Source: Pseudomonas sp. GM18 (GTDB lineage Bacteria > Pseudomonadota > Gammaproteobacteria > Pseudomonadales > Pseudomonadaceae). From it: DNA of 46,889 nucleotides. The stretch spans positions 1-46,889 of the forward strand of contig NZ_AKJT01000126.1 of NCBI RefSeq assembly GCF_000282195.1, read 5' to 3'. A program made the position numbers and the translations under genes. Under the pieces are notes generated by a model that saw nothing but the letters and a program-made list of their open reading frames with translations, had not been told where the DNA came from and did not search any database. Every line of letters starts with the position of its first letter. The first letter of the stretch is position 1. This document shows positions 18,163 to 25,534 of this stretch, piece by piece.

Positions 18163-18669
18163 TCACGCACCCGGCAGCACCGCGTTGAACACCATGTTGA
18201 CGCTACCGAAATAGCTGCCCGGTTTATAAACCCCATCGCCAGGTGGCACGGGCACCACTTCCAGTAAAACCCGCTTGCCCTGCGCCGCTTCACCCATCGA
18301 AACCACCTCGCTGCTTTCCCCCTCGCTCAACAACTTGTCGTTGAACAGGACACGCAAACCAATGTCATGGGCATCCGTCCCGTTGGACAAGTAGGGCCTG
18401 CCCTCGAGGCGGGCTTCGATGGAGCCGGCTTCATTCTTCACATCGAAATACTTGCGCAAGCCGCCCAGGGTCGAGGTCGCCAGATTCCACGGCAATCGCT
18501 GTTCGCGGTGAATCCAGTCGGGGTCGGCGGGAATGACGTAGAACGCCTGGCTCGGGATTGTCACGAACACTTCGAAGTGCTGCACTTCACGGGCGGCAAA
18601 CGCCGAACTGCTGGCCCACAGGGCCCATGCAGGCATCAACAGCACAGTCAGTTTTCTGAACATGGTCAT
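18163..18669 (-). CDS. CS1-type fimbrial subunit (second, probably minor)
   Basis: A 168-residue secreted subunit. A signal peptide (cut near AFA-AREV, about residue 27) precedes a stretch VFVTIPSQAFYVIPADPDW, the same IPSxxF-xxxP pattern as in the major subunit at 22087-22578, which marks the CS1/CFA-I pilin family whose N-terminal strand complements the neighbouring subunit. It has no cysteines in the mature part. ATG 18669 overlaps the chaperone stop (TGATG), so translation is coupled; an in-frame ATG six bases later is an alternative. Two different CS1-type subunits in one operon suggest that this one is a minor or adaptor pilin between shaft and tip. Confidence 0.82.
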   Translation of the reverse strand: MTMFRKLTVLLMPAWALWASSSAFAAREVQHFEVFVTIPSQAFYVIPADPDWIHREQRLPWNLATSTLGGLRKYFDVKNEAGSIEARLEGRPYLSNGTDAHDIGLRVLFNDKLLSEGESSEVVSMGEAAQGKRVLLEVVPVPPGDGVYKPGSYFGSVNMVFNAVLPGA

Positions 18670-19415
18670 CAGCCCTTCACATCGAGTTTCTTGCGGCTCT
18701 CGCCTTCAACCAGGGTGAAGCGGTATTCGCGGCCGGCCTGTTTCTCGAACTCGAAACTGCGCCCGGCCAGAATGTGATGCTTGGTGGTTGGCTGGCAGTC
18801 CTGCTCGTTCTTGACCGAGCAATCCTTGAACTCATCGATCACCACCACGGTGTTGCCGTTATTGCGGATCCGGTACCTGGCCGCCTCGTTCTCGATCACG
18901 CTGACGTAGCGCGTGTCCTTGGGGCGGACAAAAAACACCGCGCCATAACCGGCCAGCACCGTGACCCCGGCGGAAAGGGTTTTCTTGTATTCCTCACGTT
19001 CCTCACCGGAAACCGCGAACTCGTCTTCTTTCTCGGGCACTACCGGAACGAAACGCACGCGGAAATAGCGTTCCTTGTCGCGCTCGCCCATGTACAGCAA
19101 TCGCGTGCCTTGCATGCCGCTGGCGGGCACGATCAGCCGCGCCGGGCTGGCCATCAAACCGTCTCGGGTGGTGCCGTCGGCACTGGATTTGAGCGGTATT
19201 TCCTGGGACTTGCCATCGGCGTCGTAGAGGATTTCAAGGATGTTGACCTTGACGAAGGCAGTGCTGTCGCCGCCGTTGAAGACGCGTTTCAAGAACGTAC
19301 TTTTGTCGCCGTCCAGGTAGTCGTAAACCGTGCCGATATTGATGCTCGGCCCGGCGTGCGCCGTCTGGGTGAACAAACAAAAACCAATCAGTGCCAACCG
19401 ACGTTTCATCGTCAT
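18669..19415 (-). CDS. Class 5 fimbrial periplasmic chaperone (CfaA/CblB-like)
   Basis: A 248-residue protein with a short signal peptide (cut after AHA, about residue 21) and an immunoglobulin-like fold pattern: GTVYDYLDGDKSTFLKRVFNGGDSTAFVKVNI early on, then SPARLIVPASGMQGTRLLY, which resembles the G1 strand region used by fimbrial chaperones, and YRIRNNGNTVVVIDE in the second domain. It would bind subunits in the periplasm and pass them to the usher. It lies 34 bases after the usher and overlaps the minor subunit by one base plus shared stop. GAGG lies before the start; ATG 19409 (six bases in) has the better spacing and may be the real start. Confidence 0.85.
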   Translation of the reverse strand: MTMKRRLALIGFCLFTQTAHAGPSINIGTVYDYLDGDKSTFLKRVFNGGDSTAFVKVNILEILYDADGKSQEIPLKSSADGTTRDGLMASPARLIVPASGMQGTRLLYMGERDKERYFRVRFVPVVPEKEDEFAVSGEEREEYKKTLSAGVTVLAGYGAVFFVRPKDTRYVSVIENEAARYRIRNNGNTVVVIDEFKDCSVKNEQDCQPTTKHHILAGRSFEFEKQAGREYRFTLVEGESRKKLDVKG

Positions 19416-19449
19416 TTACCTCAATAGAAAAAGTGCGTTTTGCCGGGCA

Positions 19450-21972
19450 TCAGCCTGCCGTCGGCGCCTCAAGCGTCAGGTCCGCCAACGTATCCGGCGT
19501 GCAACGCAAATCGCCGATCATCAGCACGTTGTTTTCCGTGCGCCCGCTGCCCGGATCGAGTCGGAACTGGCACAGCAACTGGTTGCCGTGGCGCACTTCC
19601 AGGGTCGGTGAACCGGCGTTCATTTCCATGGAGAAGAACCCGTCCACCTCACTCACCCCGCGACTGGCGTGGTTGATGATGTGATGGCCCTTGAGCGGAT
19701 TGCCCTGGGGGTCGATCAGGCGACCGAGAACGGTGAGGGTTCGCATCACGCGAACCTGGCGATAATCCACGCCGCCCTTGTTCAGGTGATAGCTGGAACG
19801 GGCCGGCTGGATGGTCGCGGCAGGAACGTGGTTGCCTTCGAAATCGAAACTGACGGAGCTGCTTTTGTACGCCGTGATCGGCACGAAATTGCGCCCGGGC
19901 TTGAGGACCGCGCTGCCGCCGCTCAAATCGTCGGCGCGCAAAGTGATGTCGTCGATGTCCGATTCGACATCGATGATCATGCCCGCACCGTTACGGTGGT
20001 ATTGGCTGGTCATGATCATTTTCTGCCCGCCAACCGCCACGGTGCTATCGAGGTTCAGGCCGCCGGTCAGGTCGTTGTTGAAGGACGAGCGCTGGATAAA
20101 CCCATCGCCGTTGACCAGGTCCGATTGCATCGTCGCCAGCGCGTTCAAACCGATGCCATAGGTGTCGGTGATGGCCGTGGCGGAAACGCTTTGCAGCAGG
20201 TGATCCTGCAAGGTTTTGCGGTAGGTGATCGAGGCATTGTTATCGCGCCCGCCGTCGCGATCGGTACGGGTGCCGATGCTGCCGGACAGCTGCTCGCCCG
20301 GGCCACCCAGCGCGATGTTCACGCTCAGATCAAGGCCACGATTGCGATCATCTCCCGAGCTGAAACTGCCCGGCCTGTCGAACAACGACAAGCGCCAATT
20401 GGCGTCACTGCCGAACAGTTGCGTGCGTTGGGTCCACCCCAAATCCACGCCCACGCCTTCGGTGTTGCCTTCGCTGTGGGACACCCGGGCATTGGCCGAA
20501 CTTTTGCTGGTGAGTCGATGATTCACCGATAAGGAAGAGTTGCTGGTCCGGCCGATAAAAACGTTGCGCTGGCGCACCCGCGTGCCGTCGGGCAGGGTGT
20601 CGTAGAGCCGGGTGGTGTCGAGCCAGCTGCGGTTATGACTGGCGACGATGCTGCCGCTGCCATAGGAGTAAAGCCCCTGCACATCGAGGCCGGTGCCGTA
20701 GTCCTGGGTTTGATAGACGTTGGCGTACACGCTGGCGTTGTTGACGATGGCCCAGTCGACCGACGTACCGTATTGCAGCGTGTCTTTCACCTGGCGACCC
20801 GACAGGCCAAGGATCACCCGCGGGTGCAGCAGGAAGTTGAACGCGGCGCCGGCGGTCATGTCGCCGTCGGCCTGCTCATTCCAGTTGCTGAGCAGTTTCG
20901 ATTCACGCCCGGCGAACAGGTTGTAGCGCCAGCGCTCGTCATGATTGCGCCAGTTGTTGGGTTTGTAGACCAGCTCCTGAGTGCTGGAGGTGATCTGGCC
21001 GTCTTCGATCAGGCGCACTTCCACCTCATAAATGCCGCCGGGCAGCGGCCGCGTATCGAGGGTTTGCAACCCGGCCGGCATCGATTGCGTGTTGATCAGC
21101 AAACCGTCGCGATAGATTTCCACCGAGCCCTGGCGATTGGCCGTGACGTAGATCGGATAGACCGCCGGTTTCGGGTTGTTGATGGCCAGGCTGTCGGAGC
21201 TGCCATACATGACGCCCACCGCCGTGTCGGGGCTGGCGCCAAAGGAGCGCGGCTGACGGCTCAGGCCTTCCGAGGTGGGCGTGAATAAGCCCAGCCGGAA
21301 AAAATTGCCTTCCAGTTCGCGCTGGGTATAGAGCTCGTGCATGGCGTGATAGAGCTTGTTATCGACACCGCCCAGGCGGGACAACTGCATGTTCGCCGCT
21401 TGGGTCCAGTTGCCCAGGCTGCTGCTGGCTTCCAGGCCGTAACGCCCCCCGAGGTCCTGGTTCTGGCCGCCGTTGAGGTTCAACTGGTTGCGCACGATCA
21501 ACCCGGTGCTGCCTCCTTCGGGCTGGTTGTAATAACGCTGCACCTGTTCGTCGCGCTCGGCGTTTTCCGTGAGGATCGACACCAGTGAATTTTCTAGGCT
21601 GTAATGCACGGCCAGCAGTTGCTCGGGGCATTTCGCCTCGCAGCCACCCAGCACCACGCCTTGTTTTAAATAATTCGACCAAATGTCGCGCTCACTGGCT
21701 TTGATCGTGCTGTCGCTGACATCGGCGAAGTCAACGAGGGTGATGCGATCGTCGCGGGTTAATACCACCATCGCCTCACCGAGAAACTGTTGATCAAGTT
21801 CCACGCGCACCGCCAGCGGAACATCAAAGAAATGCTCTTCGAATTCGCTCGGCAAACCCTTGGATTGCGCGAGCAAACTTCGGGGTGTATGGCCGTTGTC
21901 CGTTGGCGCAGCCAGGGCAGTTGCACAAAAACACAGGGCAAGCGCCGTCGCGATGGGAGTCATCGGGAACAT
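19450..21972 (-). CDS. Class 5 fimbrial outer membrane usher (CfaC/TcfC-like)
   Basis: An 840-residue outer-membrane protein with a signal peptide (cut near ALA-APT, about residue 22). An N-terminal domain with a disulphide-type pair (GGCEAKCPE near 155-162) is followed by a long beta-barrel-like region of alternating polar and aromatic residues, an E-set-like insert (RQGSVEIYRDGLLIN, plug-like) and a C-terminal CS1-pilus-formation domain ending LICQFRLDPGSG-like sequence. This order fits TcfC/CfaC ushers, which export and polymerise chaperone-bound subunits. It is 114 bases downstream of the major subunit, the gap holding two hairpins. In-frame ATG 21963 is an alternative start, as neither has a strong ribosome binding site. 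Confidence 0.87.
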   Translation of the reverse strand: MFPMTPIATALALCFCATALAAPTDNGHTPRSLLAQSKGLPSEFEEHFFDVPLAVRVELDQQFLGEAMVVLTRDDRITLVDFADVSDSTIKASERDIWSNYLKQGVVLGGCEAKCPEQLLAVHYSLENSLVSILTENAERDEQVQRYYNQPEGGSTGLIVRNQLNLNGGQNQDLGGRYGLEASSSLGNWTQAANMQLSRLGGVDNKLYHAMHELYTQRELEGNFFRLGLFTPTSEGLSRQPRSFGASPDTAVGVMYGSSDSLAINNPKPAVYPIYVTANRQGSVEIYRDGLLINTQSMPAGLQTLDTRPLPGGIYEVEVRLIEDGQITSSTQELVYKPNNWRNHDERWRYNLFAGRESKLLSNWNEQADGDMTAGAAFNFLLHPRVILGLSGRQVKDTLQYGTSVDWAIVNNASVYANVYQTQDYGTGLDVQGLYSYGSGSIVASHNRSWLDTTRLYDTLPDGTRVRQRNVFIGRTSNSSLSVNHRLTSKSSANARVSHSEGNTEGVGVDLGWTQRTQLFGSDANWRLSLFDRPGSFSSGDDRNRGLDLSVNIALGGPGEQLSGSIGTRTDRDGGRDNNASITYRKTLQDHLLQSVSATAITDTYGIGLNALATMQSDLVNGDGFIQRSSFNNDLTGGLNLDSTVAVGGQKMIMTSQYHRNGAGMIIDVESDIDDITLRADDLSGGSAVLKPGRNFVPITAYKSSSVSFDFEGNHVPAATIQPARSSYHLNKGGVDYRQVRVMRTLTVLGRLIDPQGNPLKGHHIINHASRGVSEVDGFFSMEMNAGSPTLEVRHGNQLLCQFRLDPGSGRTENNVLMIGDLRCTPDTLADLTLEAPTAG

Positions 21973-22049
21973 GAAAGAAATACTCTATGGATAAAGACGG
22001 TGGAACCCGATCGACAGGGAGGCGGCCCTGGCGATCGGTGAACGTTGCC

Positions 22050-22084
22050 AAGTAAGACAGAACTTACTTACAGAACGCGTTCTG
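22050..22084 (-). promoter_or_regulatory. Two hairpins between the major fimbrial subunit and the usher
   Basis: Two bases after the subunit TAA on the minus strand is the perfect 14-bp palindrome CAGAACGCGTTCTG (22071-22084), followed by CTTACTT/AAGTAAG arms (22063-22069 and 22050-22056) around a 6-base loop. There is no T-run. Such hairpins after a major pilin gene often cause partial termination or protect the pilin mRNA so that subunit greatly exceeds usher; here that role is inferred. Confidence 0.55.
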
Positions 22085-22086
22085 GT

Positions 22087-22578
22087 TTAGATGCGCGGAA
22101 TGGCATCAAACATGACGACTGGGTTGGCGGTGTAGAGCCCCACGTGATTATCGAACACCTTGCCGGCAGTGATCACCAGGTCTGCACGCATACCGTAGTT
22201 GGACTCTTCATCACCGACCACTTCCTGAGAGGTGGCAGTCAGCACCTTGCCGTTGAAGGTGTAGGTCAGGGGAATGATCGCAGCCGGATCACCGTTGAAT
22301 AGAGGTGTAGGACCTCCTACGACATAAGCACCCACAGAGCCATTGGTGTGTTTGACATCAAAGGTGCCACGGACATCAGTCAGGCTACGGCTACTGACGT
22401 CGTAGTGCATTCTTTCGTCTTTACCGAAGTCTGGGTTTACAGGCAGAGCATGGAAGGACCTGCTCGGGATTTCAGCGGTAATGTTGATGGAGGTGCGCGA
22501 CTCCTCCGCAGCGAACGCCATCGAAGAACTCAGGGCCAGGAGGGTCATCGGAACGGCGATTGCAAACTTCTTGAACAT
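22087..22578 (-). CDS. CS1-type fimbrial major subunit
   Basis: A 163-residue secreted pilin. A signal peptide ends at AFA (about residue 23), and the mature N-terminus EESRTSINITAEIPSRSF carries the CS1/CFA-I family pattern in which an N-terminal donor strand is followed by IPSxxFxxxPVxPxF. There are no cysteines in the mature protein. It is first in the operon and separated from the usher by hairpins, as expected for the most abundant shaft subunit. AGGT lies about nine bases before the ATG. The order subunit-usher-chaperone-subunit-tip differs from CFA/I and Cbl operons, where the chaperone comes first. Confidence 0.88.
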   Translation of the reverse strand: MFKKFAIAVPMTLLALSSSMAFAAEESRTSINITAEIPSRSFHALPVNPDFGKDERMHYDVSSRSLTDVRGTFDVKHTNGSVGAYVVGGPTPLFNGDPAAIIPLTYTFNGKVLTATSQEVVGDEESNYGMRADLVITAGKVFDNHVGLYTANPVVMFDAIPRI

Positions 22579-23076
22579 TATTGAGTACCTGTTTTTTCAA
22601 AGGATTGGTCCGAGGAAAGTATGAGCAATCCATGCAACTGCTGTGCACAGAAAAACTTTTATCAACTTTCAACGCCAGAGAATGATCGGCCAATTTCCTG
22701 AGAAAGTAAGTACGTAACTTCCGAAGCACACGTAGTAACAACCACCCACAACCACCCGGAAAAAACGATGAAAAACAGCAATCAAACTGTTTGACCGTCA
22801 GAACCATACTACACACAGTTTTAACTAAAAAAGCACACAGCGAAAGTTAACTATAAGTCCGTAAGAGATGGACTACAGGGCAACTATTATATAAGCAAGA
22901 TAGTGCCGTTCGCGTCTCATGAATAGATCAAACACTCTAAAATAACAAGCGGCGAATGACGCATTCTCGAAGGCAGCGCCCGGCATTACGGTGACATCGA
23001 CCGCCGGTCCTGTCCGCTTGCCTTTTCCGTAAGATATATCTTAAGTTGTATCTAAACACGACGAGAGAAGGCAAAA
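22579..23076. other. AT-rich divergent intergenic region upstream of the fimbrial operon and the PadR gene
   Basis: About 500 bases without a credible gene. The part near the fimbrial operon (22600-22950) is clearly more AT-rich than the coding DNA around it and is the presumed fimbrial promoter and control region, but I see no recognisable operator there. The part near the PadR gene holds the operator-like repeats at 23030-23053. Confidence 0.55.
23030..23053 (+). promoter_or_regulatory. Probable PadR (YqjI-type) operator
   Basis: TAAGATATATCTTA (23030-23043) is a perfect 14-bp palindrome. A related unit AGTTGTATCT (23044-23053) follows, matching AGATATATCT in 7 of 10 positions at a 12-bp step. 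The pair sits 24-47 bases before the start codon, where a repressor would block transcription. PadR proteins commonly bind such AT-centred palindromes and control their own operon; binding here is inferred. Confidence 0.6.
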
Positions 23077-23652
23077 ATGAGAGACCATCATTCCCCCCAC
23101 CGCGATCACGGCGACAGCCGCGACGGCTTCGAGAAACGCCCCGGCCGAGAACGCGGCGGTCGAGGCCCACGGGTATTCGCCCCCGGTGACCTGAAATTAT
23201 TGCTGCTGGCGCTGATCGCCGAGCAGCCCTGCCACGGCTATGACCTGATCCGCCAGATCGAAGGCATGTTCGACGGCGCCTACAGCCCCAGCCCCGGCGT
23301 GATTTACCCGACCCTGACCTTCCTTGAAGAAAGCGAAATGATCCTGGGCGACGCCGAGGGCGGGAAAAAACGCTACAGCATCACCGACGCCGGACGTCTG
23401 TCATTAAGCGAGCAGGCGATTGCTTTGGACGGCGTGCGCATGCGCATCGAAGTCAGCAAGCGCTCGTTGCGCGGCCAGGACCGCCCGGCCGAAATTCACG
23501 AAGCGGTGCACAACCTGCGTCACGCCTTGCAGATGCACCATGGTCGCTGGAGCCCGGAAGAAATCCTGCGGGTACGCGACCTGCTCAACAATACGGCCAA
23601 AGCCATCGTCGATGGCCCAGTCGTTCCACCCGCTCAAGAGGAAGCCGAATGA
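23077..23652 (+). CDS. PadR-family metal-responsive regulator (YqjI/NfeR-like)
   Basis: A 191-residue regulator. The N-terminus MRDHHSPHRDHGDSRDGF is histidine-rich and charged, then FAPGDLKLLLLALI starts a PadR winged helix (about 30-115) with the typical SPGVIYPTLTFLEE and GGKKRYSITDAGR. A C-terminal helical region (about 120-180) would dimerise. E. coli YqjI (NfeR) has the same plan, a His/Cys-rich metal-binding tail plus PadR domain, and represses the adjacent ferric reductase gene until nickel inactivates it. Here the tail has His but no Cys. GAGAAGG precedes the ATG. Its stop overlaps the start of the next gene by ATGA, and a palindromic operator lies upstream. Confidence 0.85.
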   Translation: MRDHHSPHRDHGDSRDGFEKRPGRERGGRGPRVFAPGDLKLLLLALIAEQPCHGYDLIRQIEGMFDGAYSPSPGVIYPTLTFLEESEMILGDAEGGKKRYSITDAGRLSLSEQAIALDGVRMRIEVSKRSLRGQDRPAEIHEAVHNLRHALQMHHGRWSPEEILRVRDLLNNTAKAIVDGPVVPPAQEEAE

Positions 23653-24440
23653 TCGACGTTATCGTGCCAACCCAATCCATTCACCGTGTCAGCCACGAAA
23701 TCAAACGCCGTCGTCTGCAAGTGTTGCGGGTGGTCGACCTGACCCCGCGCATGCGCCGGATTACCCTGGGTGGGCCTGAGCTCGCGGGCTTCGTCAGCCT
23801 CGGCACGGATGATCACGTCAAATTGCTGTTCCCGCAGAACGCAGCGGAACAAGCAGCGCTGGAAACCCTGGTACTCGGGGCCGGCAAGGACAACGGGCCG
23901 ATGCCGGCGATGCGCGACTACACGCCTCGTCGTTACGACCTGGATACGCTGGAACTGGACATCGACTTCGTGCTGCACGGCGACGGCCCTGCCTCGACCT
24001 GGGCCGAGCAGGCCAAACCCGGTCAGTTCCTGCACATCGGCGGGCCTCGGGGTTCGATGATCGTGCCGGACATCTTCGACAGTTACTTGCTGATCGGCGA
24101 CGAAACCGCCCTGCCCGCCATCGCCCGCCGCCTCGAAGGCCTGGCCGCCAATCGACGTGCGCTGGTGATCGTGGAAGTGGAAAACGGCGCCGAACAGCAA
24201 CGCCTGGAAAGCGCCGCGCAGGTCGATGTGATCTGGGTGCTGCGTGAGGGCAGCAAAAACAATCTGCTGACTACCGTGCAACAGATCAAGCTGCCCGCTG
24301 GCAATCTGTATGCGTGGGTGGCGACCGAAACCAAAGTGTCGCGGCAGATTCGCCGGGTATTGCTCGATGAGCATGGGCTGAACGAGCAGTTCGTGAAGGC
24401 TGTCGGCTATTGGCGGCTGGATAACAGCGACGAGGAGTAA
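23649..24440 (+). CDS. Siderophore-interacting protein / NADPH-dependent ferric-chelate reductase (YqjH-like)
   Basis: A 263-residue flavoprotein of the siderophore-interacting protein family. The N-terminal FAD domain has the RDYTPRRYD motif (R89-D), which binds flavin phosphates and isoalloxazine, and HIGGPRGSMIVPD (about 130-142); the C-terminal NADPH domain begins at LLIGDETALPAI (about 145) and includes EVENGAEQ. Such enzymes reduce ferric siderophores or other ferric chelates in the cytoplasm to release iron. It overlaps the PadR gene by 4 bases, matching the yqjI-yqjH pairing of enterobacteria. Iron or nickel control through the PadR protein is inferred. Confidence 0.88.
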   Translation: MIDVIVPTQSIHRVSHEIKRRRLQVLRVVDLTPRMRRITLGGPELAGFVSLGTDDHVKLLFPQNAAEQAALETLVLGAGKDNGPMPAMRDYTPRRYDLDTLELDIDFVLHGDGPASTWAEQAKPGQFLHIGGPRGSMIVPDIFDSYLLIGDETALPAIARRLEGLAANRRALVIVEVENGAEQQRLESAAQVDVIWVLREGSKNNLLTTVQQIKLPAGNLYAWVATETKVSRQIRRVLLDEHGLNEQFVKAVGYWRLDNSDEE

Positions 24441-24457
24441 CCGCTGTGCATGCTTTC

Positions 24458-24487
24458 TGTGGTGAGGGAGCAAGCTCCCTCGCCACA
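24458..24487. repeat. REP-like palindrome
   Basis: TGTGG.GAGGGAGC and GCTCCCTCGCCACA form an almost perfect hairpin between two convergent genes. The GAGGGAGCAAGCTCCCTC core is a familiar Pseudomonas REP type. It may also serve as a terminator for both sides. Confidence 0.65.
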
Positions 24488-24495
24488 ATCAGTGT

Positions 24496-25140
24496 TCACA
24501 TGCGATACGTGTGCCACCGATCCAGCCCGATCACCAGCAGTGAAATCAGCACAAACCCCGCCAACAATCCCCCGGCATTCACGAACACCTGTGGATAACC
24601 CAGTTTGTCGACATCAATGAACGGATAGGGATAAACCGCCAGCAGATGCCCACGCCATAGCGAATAGCCGAAGTACACCAGCGGATAGATCGCCCACAAC
24701 GCAATGTGCCGCAGCCGCAACGTTCCCTTGGGCACACAGAACCACCAATACACCAGGAACAGCAGCGGCATGACGTCATGCATCAGCTCATCGGCCAGCC
24801 ATTGCCAGCCTTCGGGATGCCATAAATGGCGCAACAGCAGGCTGTACGCCAAACCGACCACGGCGATGCTCACCGCAATTGCACTGCTCACCCACGGCTG
24901 CAAAAACCAGCGTCGCGCCGCTGACTCGCGGGACGTCAATTCACAGGTCAGCACCACCGCCACCAGCGTATTGGTCAACACAGTGAAAAAGCTGAAAAAA
25001 CTCACCAGCCCGCCCAGCAGACTGGCCGAGATACTCCAGCGGGCATAAAGAATCAGGTACATCTGAATGCTTAAGCCCGCCCAGCCCAGAATCGCCGCGA
25101 CGGCAACACAACGACGCCTCGCGGTCGAGGGTATGACCAT
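24496..25140 (-). CDS. Pr6Pr family membrane protein
   Basis: With the start at ATG 25140 the product has 214 residues and about six membrane helices. Short polar loops carry FFSFFTVLTNTL and LWHPEGWQWLADELMHDVMPLLFLVYWW, a pattern of the Pr6Pr (FAR-17a/AIG1-like) family of uncharacterised bacterial membrane proteins. Some eukaryotic relatives hydrolyse lipid esters, but a bacterial function is not established. The frame is open upstream, but that extension lies inside the preceding gene; ATG 25140 comes two bases after the TGA of the VF530 gene, indicating a two-gene operon. Confidence 0.75.
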   Translation of the reverse strand: MVIPSTARRRCVAVAAILGWAGLSIQMYLILYARWSISASLLGGLVSFFSFFTVLTNTLVAVVLTCELTSRESAARRWFLQPWVSSAIAVSIAVVGLAYSLLLRHLWHPEGWQWLADELMHDVMPLLFLVYWWFCVPKGTLRLRHIALWAIYPLVYFGYSLWRGHLLAVYPYPFIDVDKLGYPQVFVNAGGLLAGFVLISLLVIGLDRWHTYRM

Positions 25141-25142
25141 GC

Positions 25143-25373
25143 TCAGACCGGGCGCTTGGTGCGCATCAGCTTCACGTACAGGCGTTCGACCTTCTCCCGC
25201 GCCCACGGGGTTTTGCGCAGGAATGTCAGGCTCGACTTGATGCTCGGGTCGCTCTTGAAGCAGCGGATATCGATACGCTCGGCCAGCCCTGACCATTCGT
25301 AGTGCTCAACCAGGGCGTTGAGGATTTGCTCCAGCGTCACGCCGTGCAGGGGATTGGTGTTCTGTTCGGTCAT
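25143..25373 (-). CDS. VF530 family DNA-binding-like small protein (DUF2132)
   Basis: A 76-residue protein when started at ATG 25373. The sequence MTEQNTNPLHGVTLEQILNALVEHYEWSGL and IRCFKSDPSIKSSLTFLRKTPWAREKVE is that of the VF530/DUF2132 family, small helical proteins with a fold known from structural genomics and a suggested but unproven DNA-binding role. A longer open frame to 25511 has no family similarity at its N-terminus and is probably not translated. AAAGG lies upstream of the chosen start. It precedes the Pr6Pr gene by two bases. Confidence 0.85.
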   Translation of the reverse strand: MTEQNTNPLHGVTLEQILNALVEHYEWSGLAERIDIRCFKSDPSIKSSLTFLRKTPWAREKVERLYVKLMRTKRPV

Positions 25374-25534
25374 GCCGGGCCTTTGAGCGATGAAAGGATG
25401 AGAAGCCGCGCACCTTAGCGGAGGCGTTCGTCCGGTGGAAGAGCTCCGGACAGAGGCATTCGTCAGATGCTGAATTAACTGTAGGCGAGCTGGCCATCCT
25501 CTGAGGGACAAACATCAGCGGATAGCGCCTGGGC

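Noticed and set aside
16845..18293. Longer start for the tip adhesin gene (to 18293)
   Set aside because: The added residues lie before a clear ribosome binding site and signal peptide that begin at 18110, and they overlap the minor subunit gene.
24496..25296. Longer start for the Pr6Pr protein
   Set aside because: The extension is polar, reads through the VF530 gene in another frame, and ATG 25140 follows directly after that gene's stop.
25143..25511. 122-residue version of the VF530 protein
   Set aside because: The first 46 residues do not resemble the family; the conserved protein starts at 25373.
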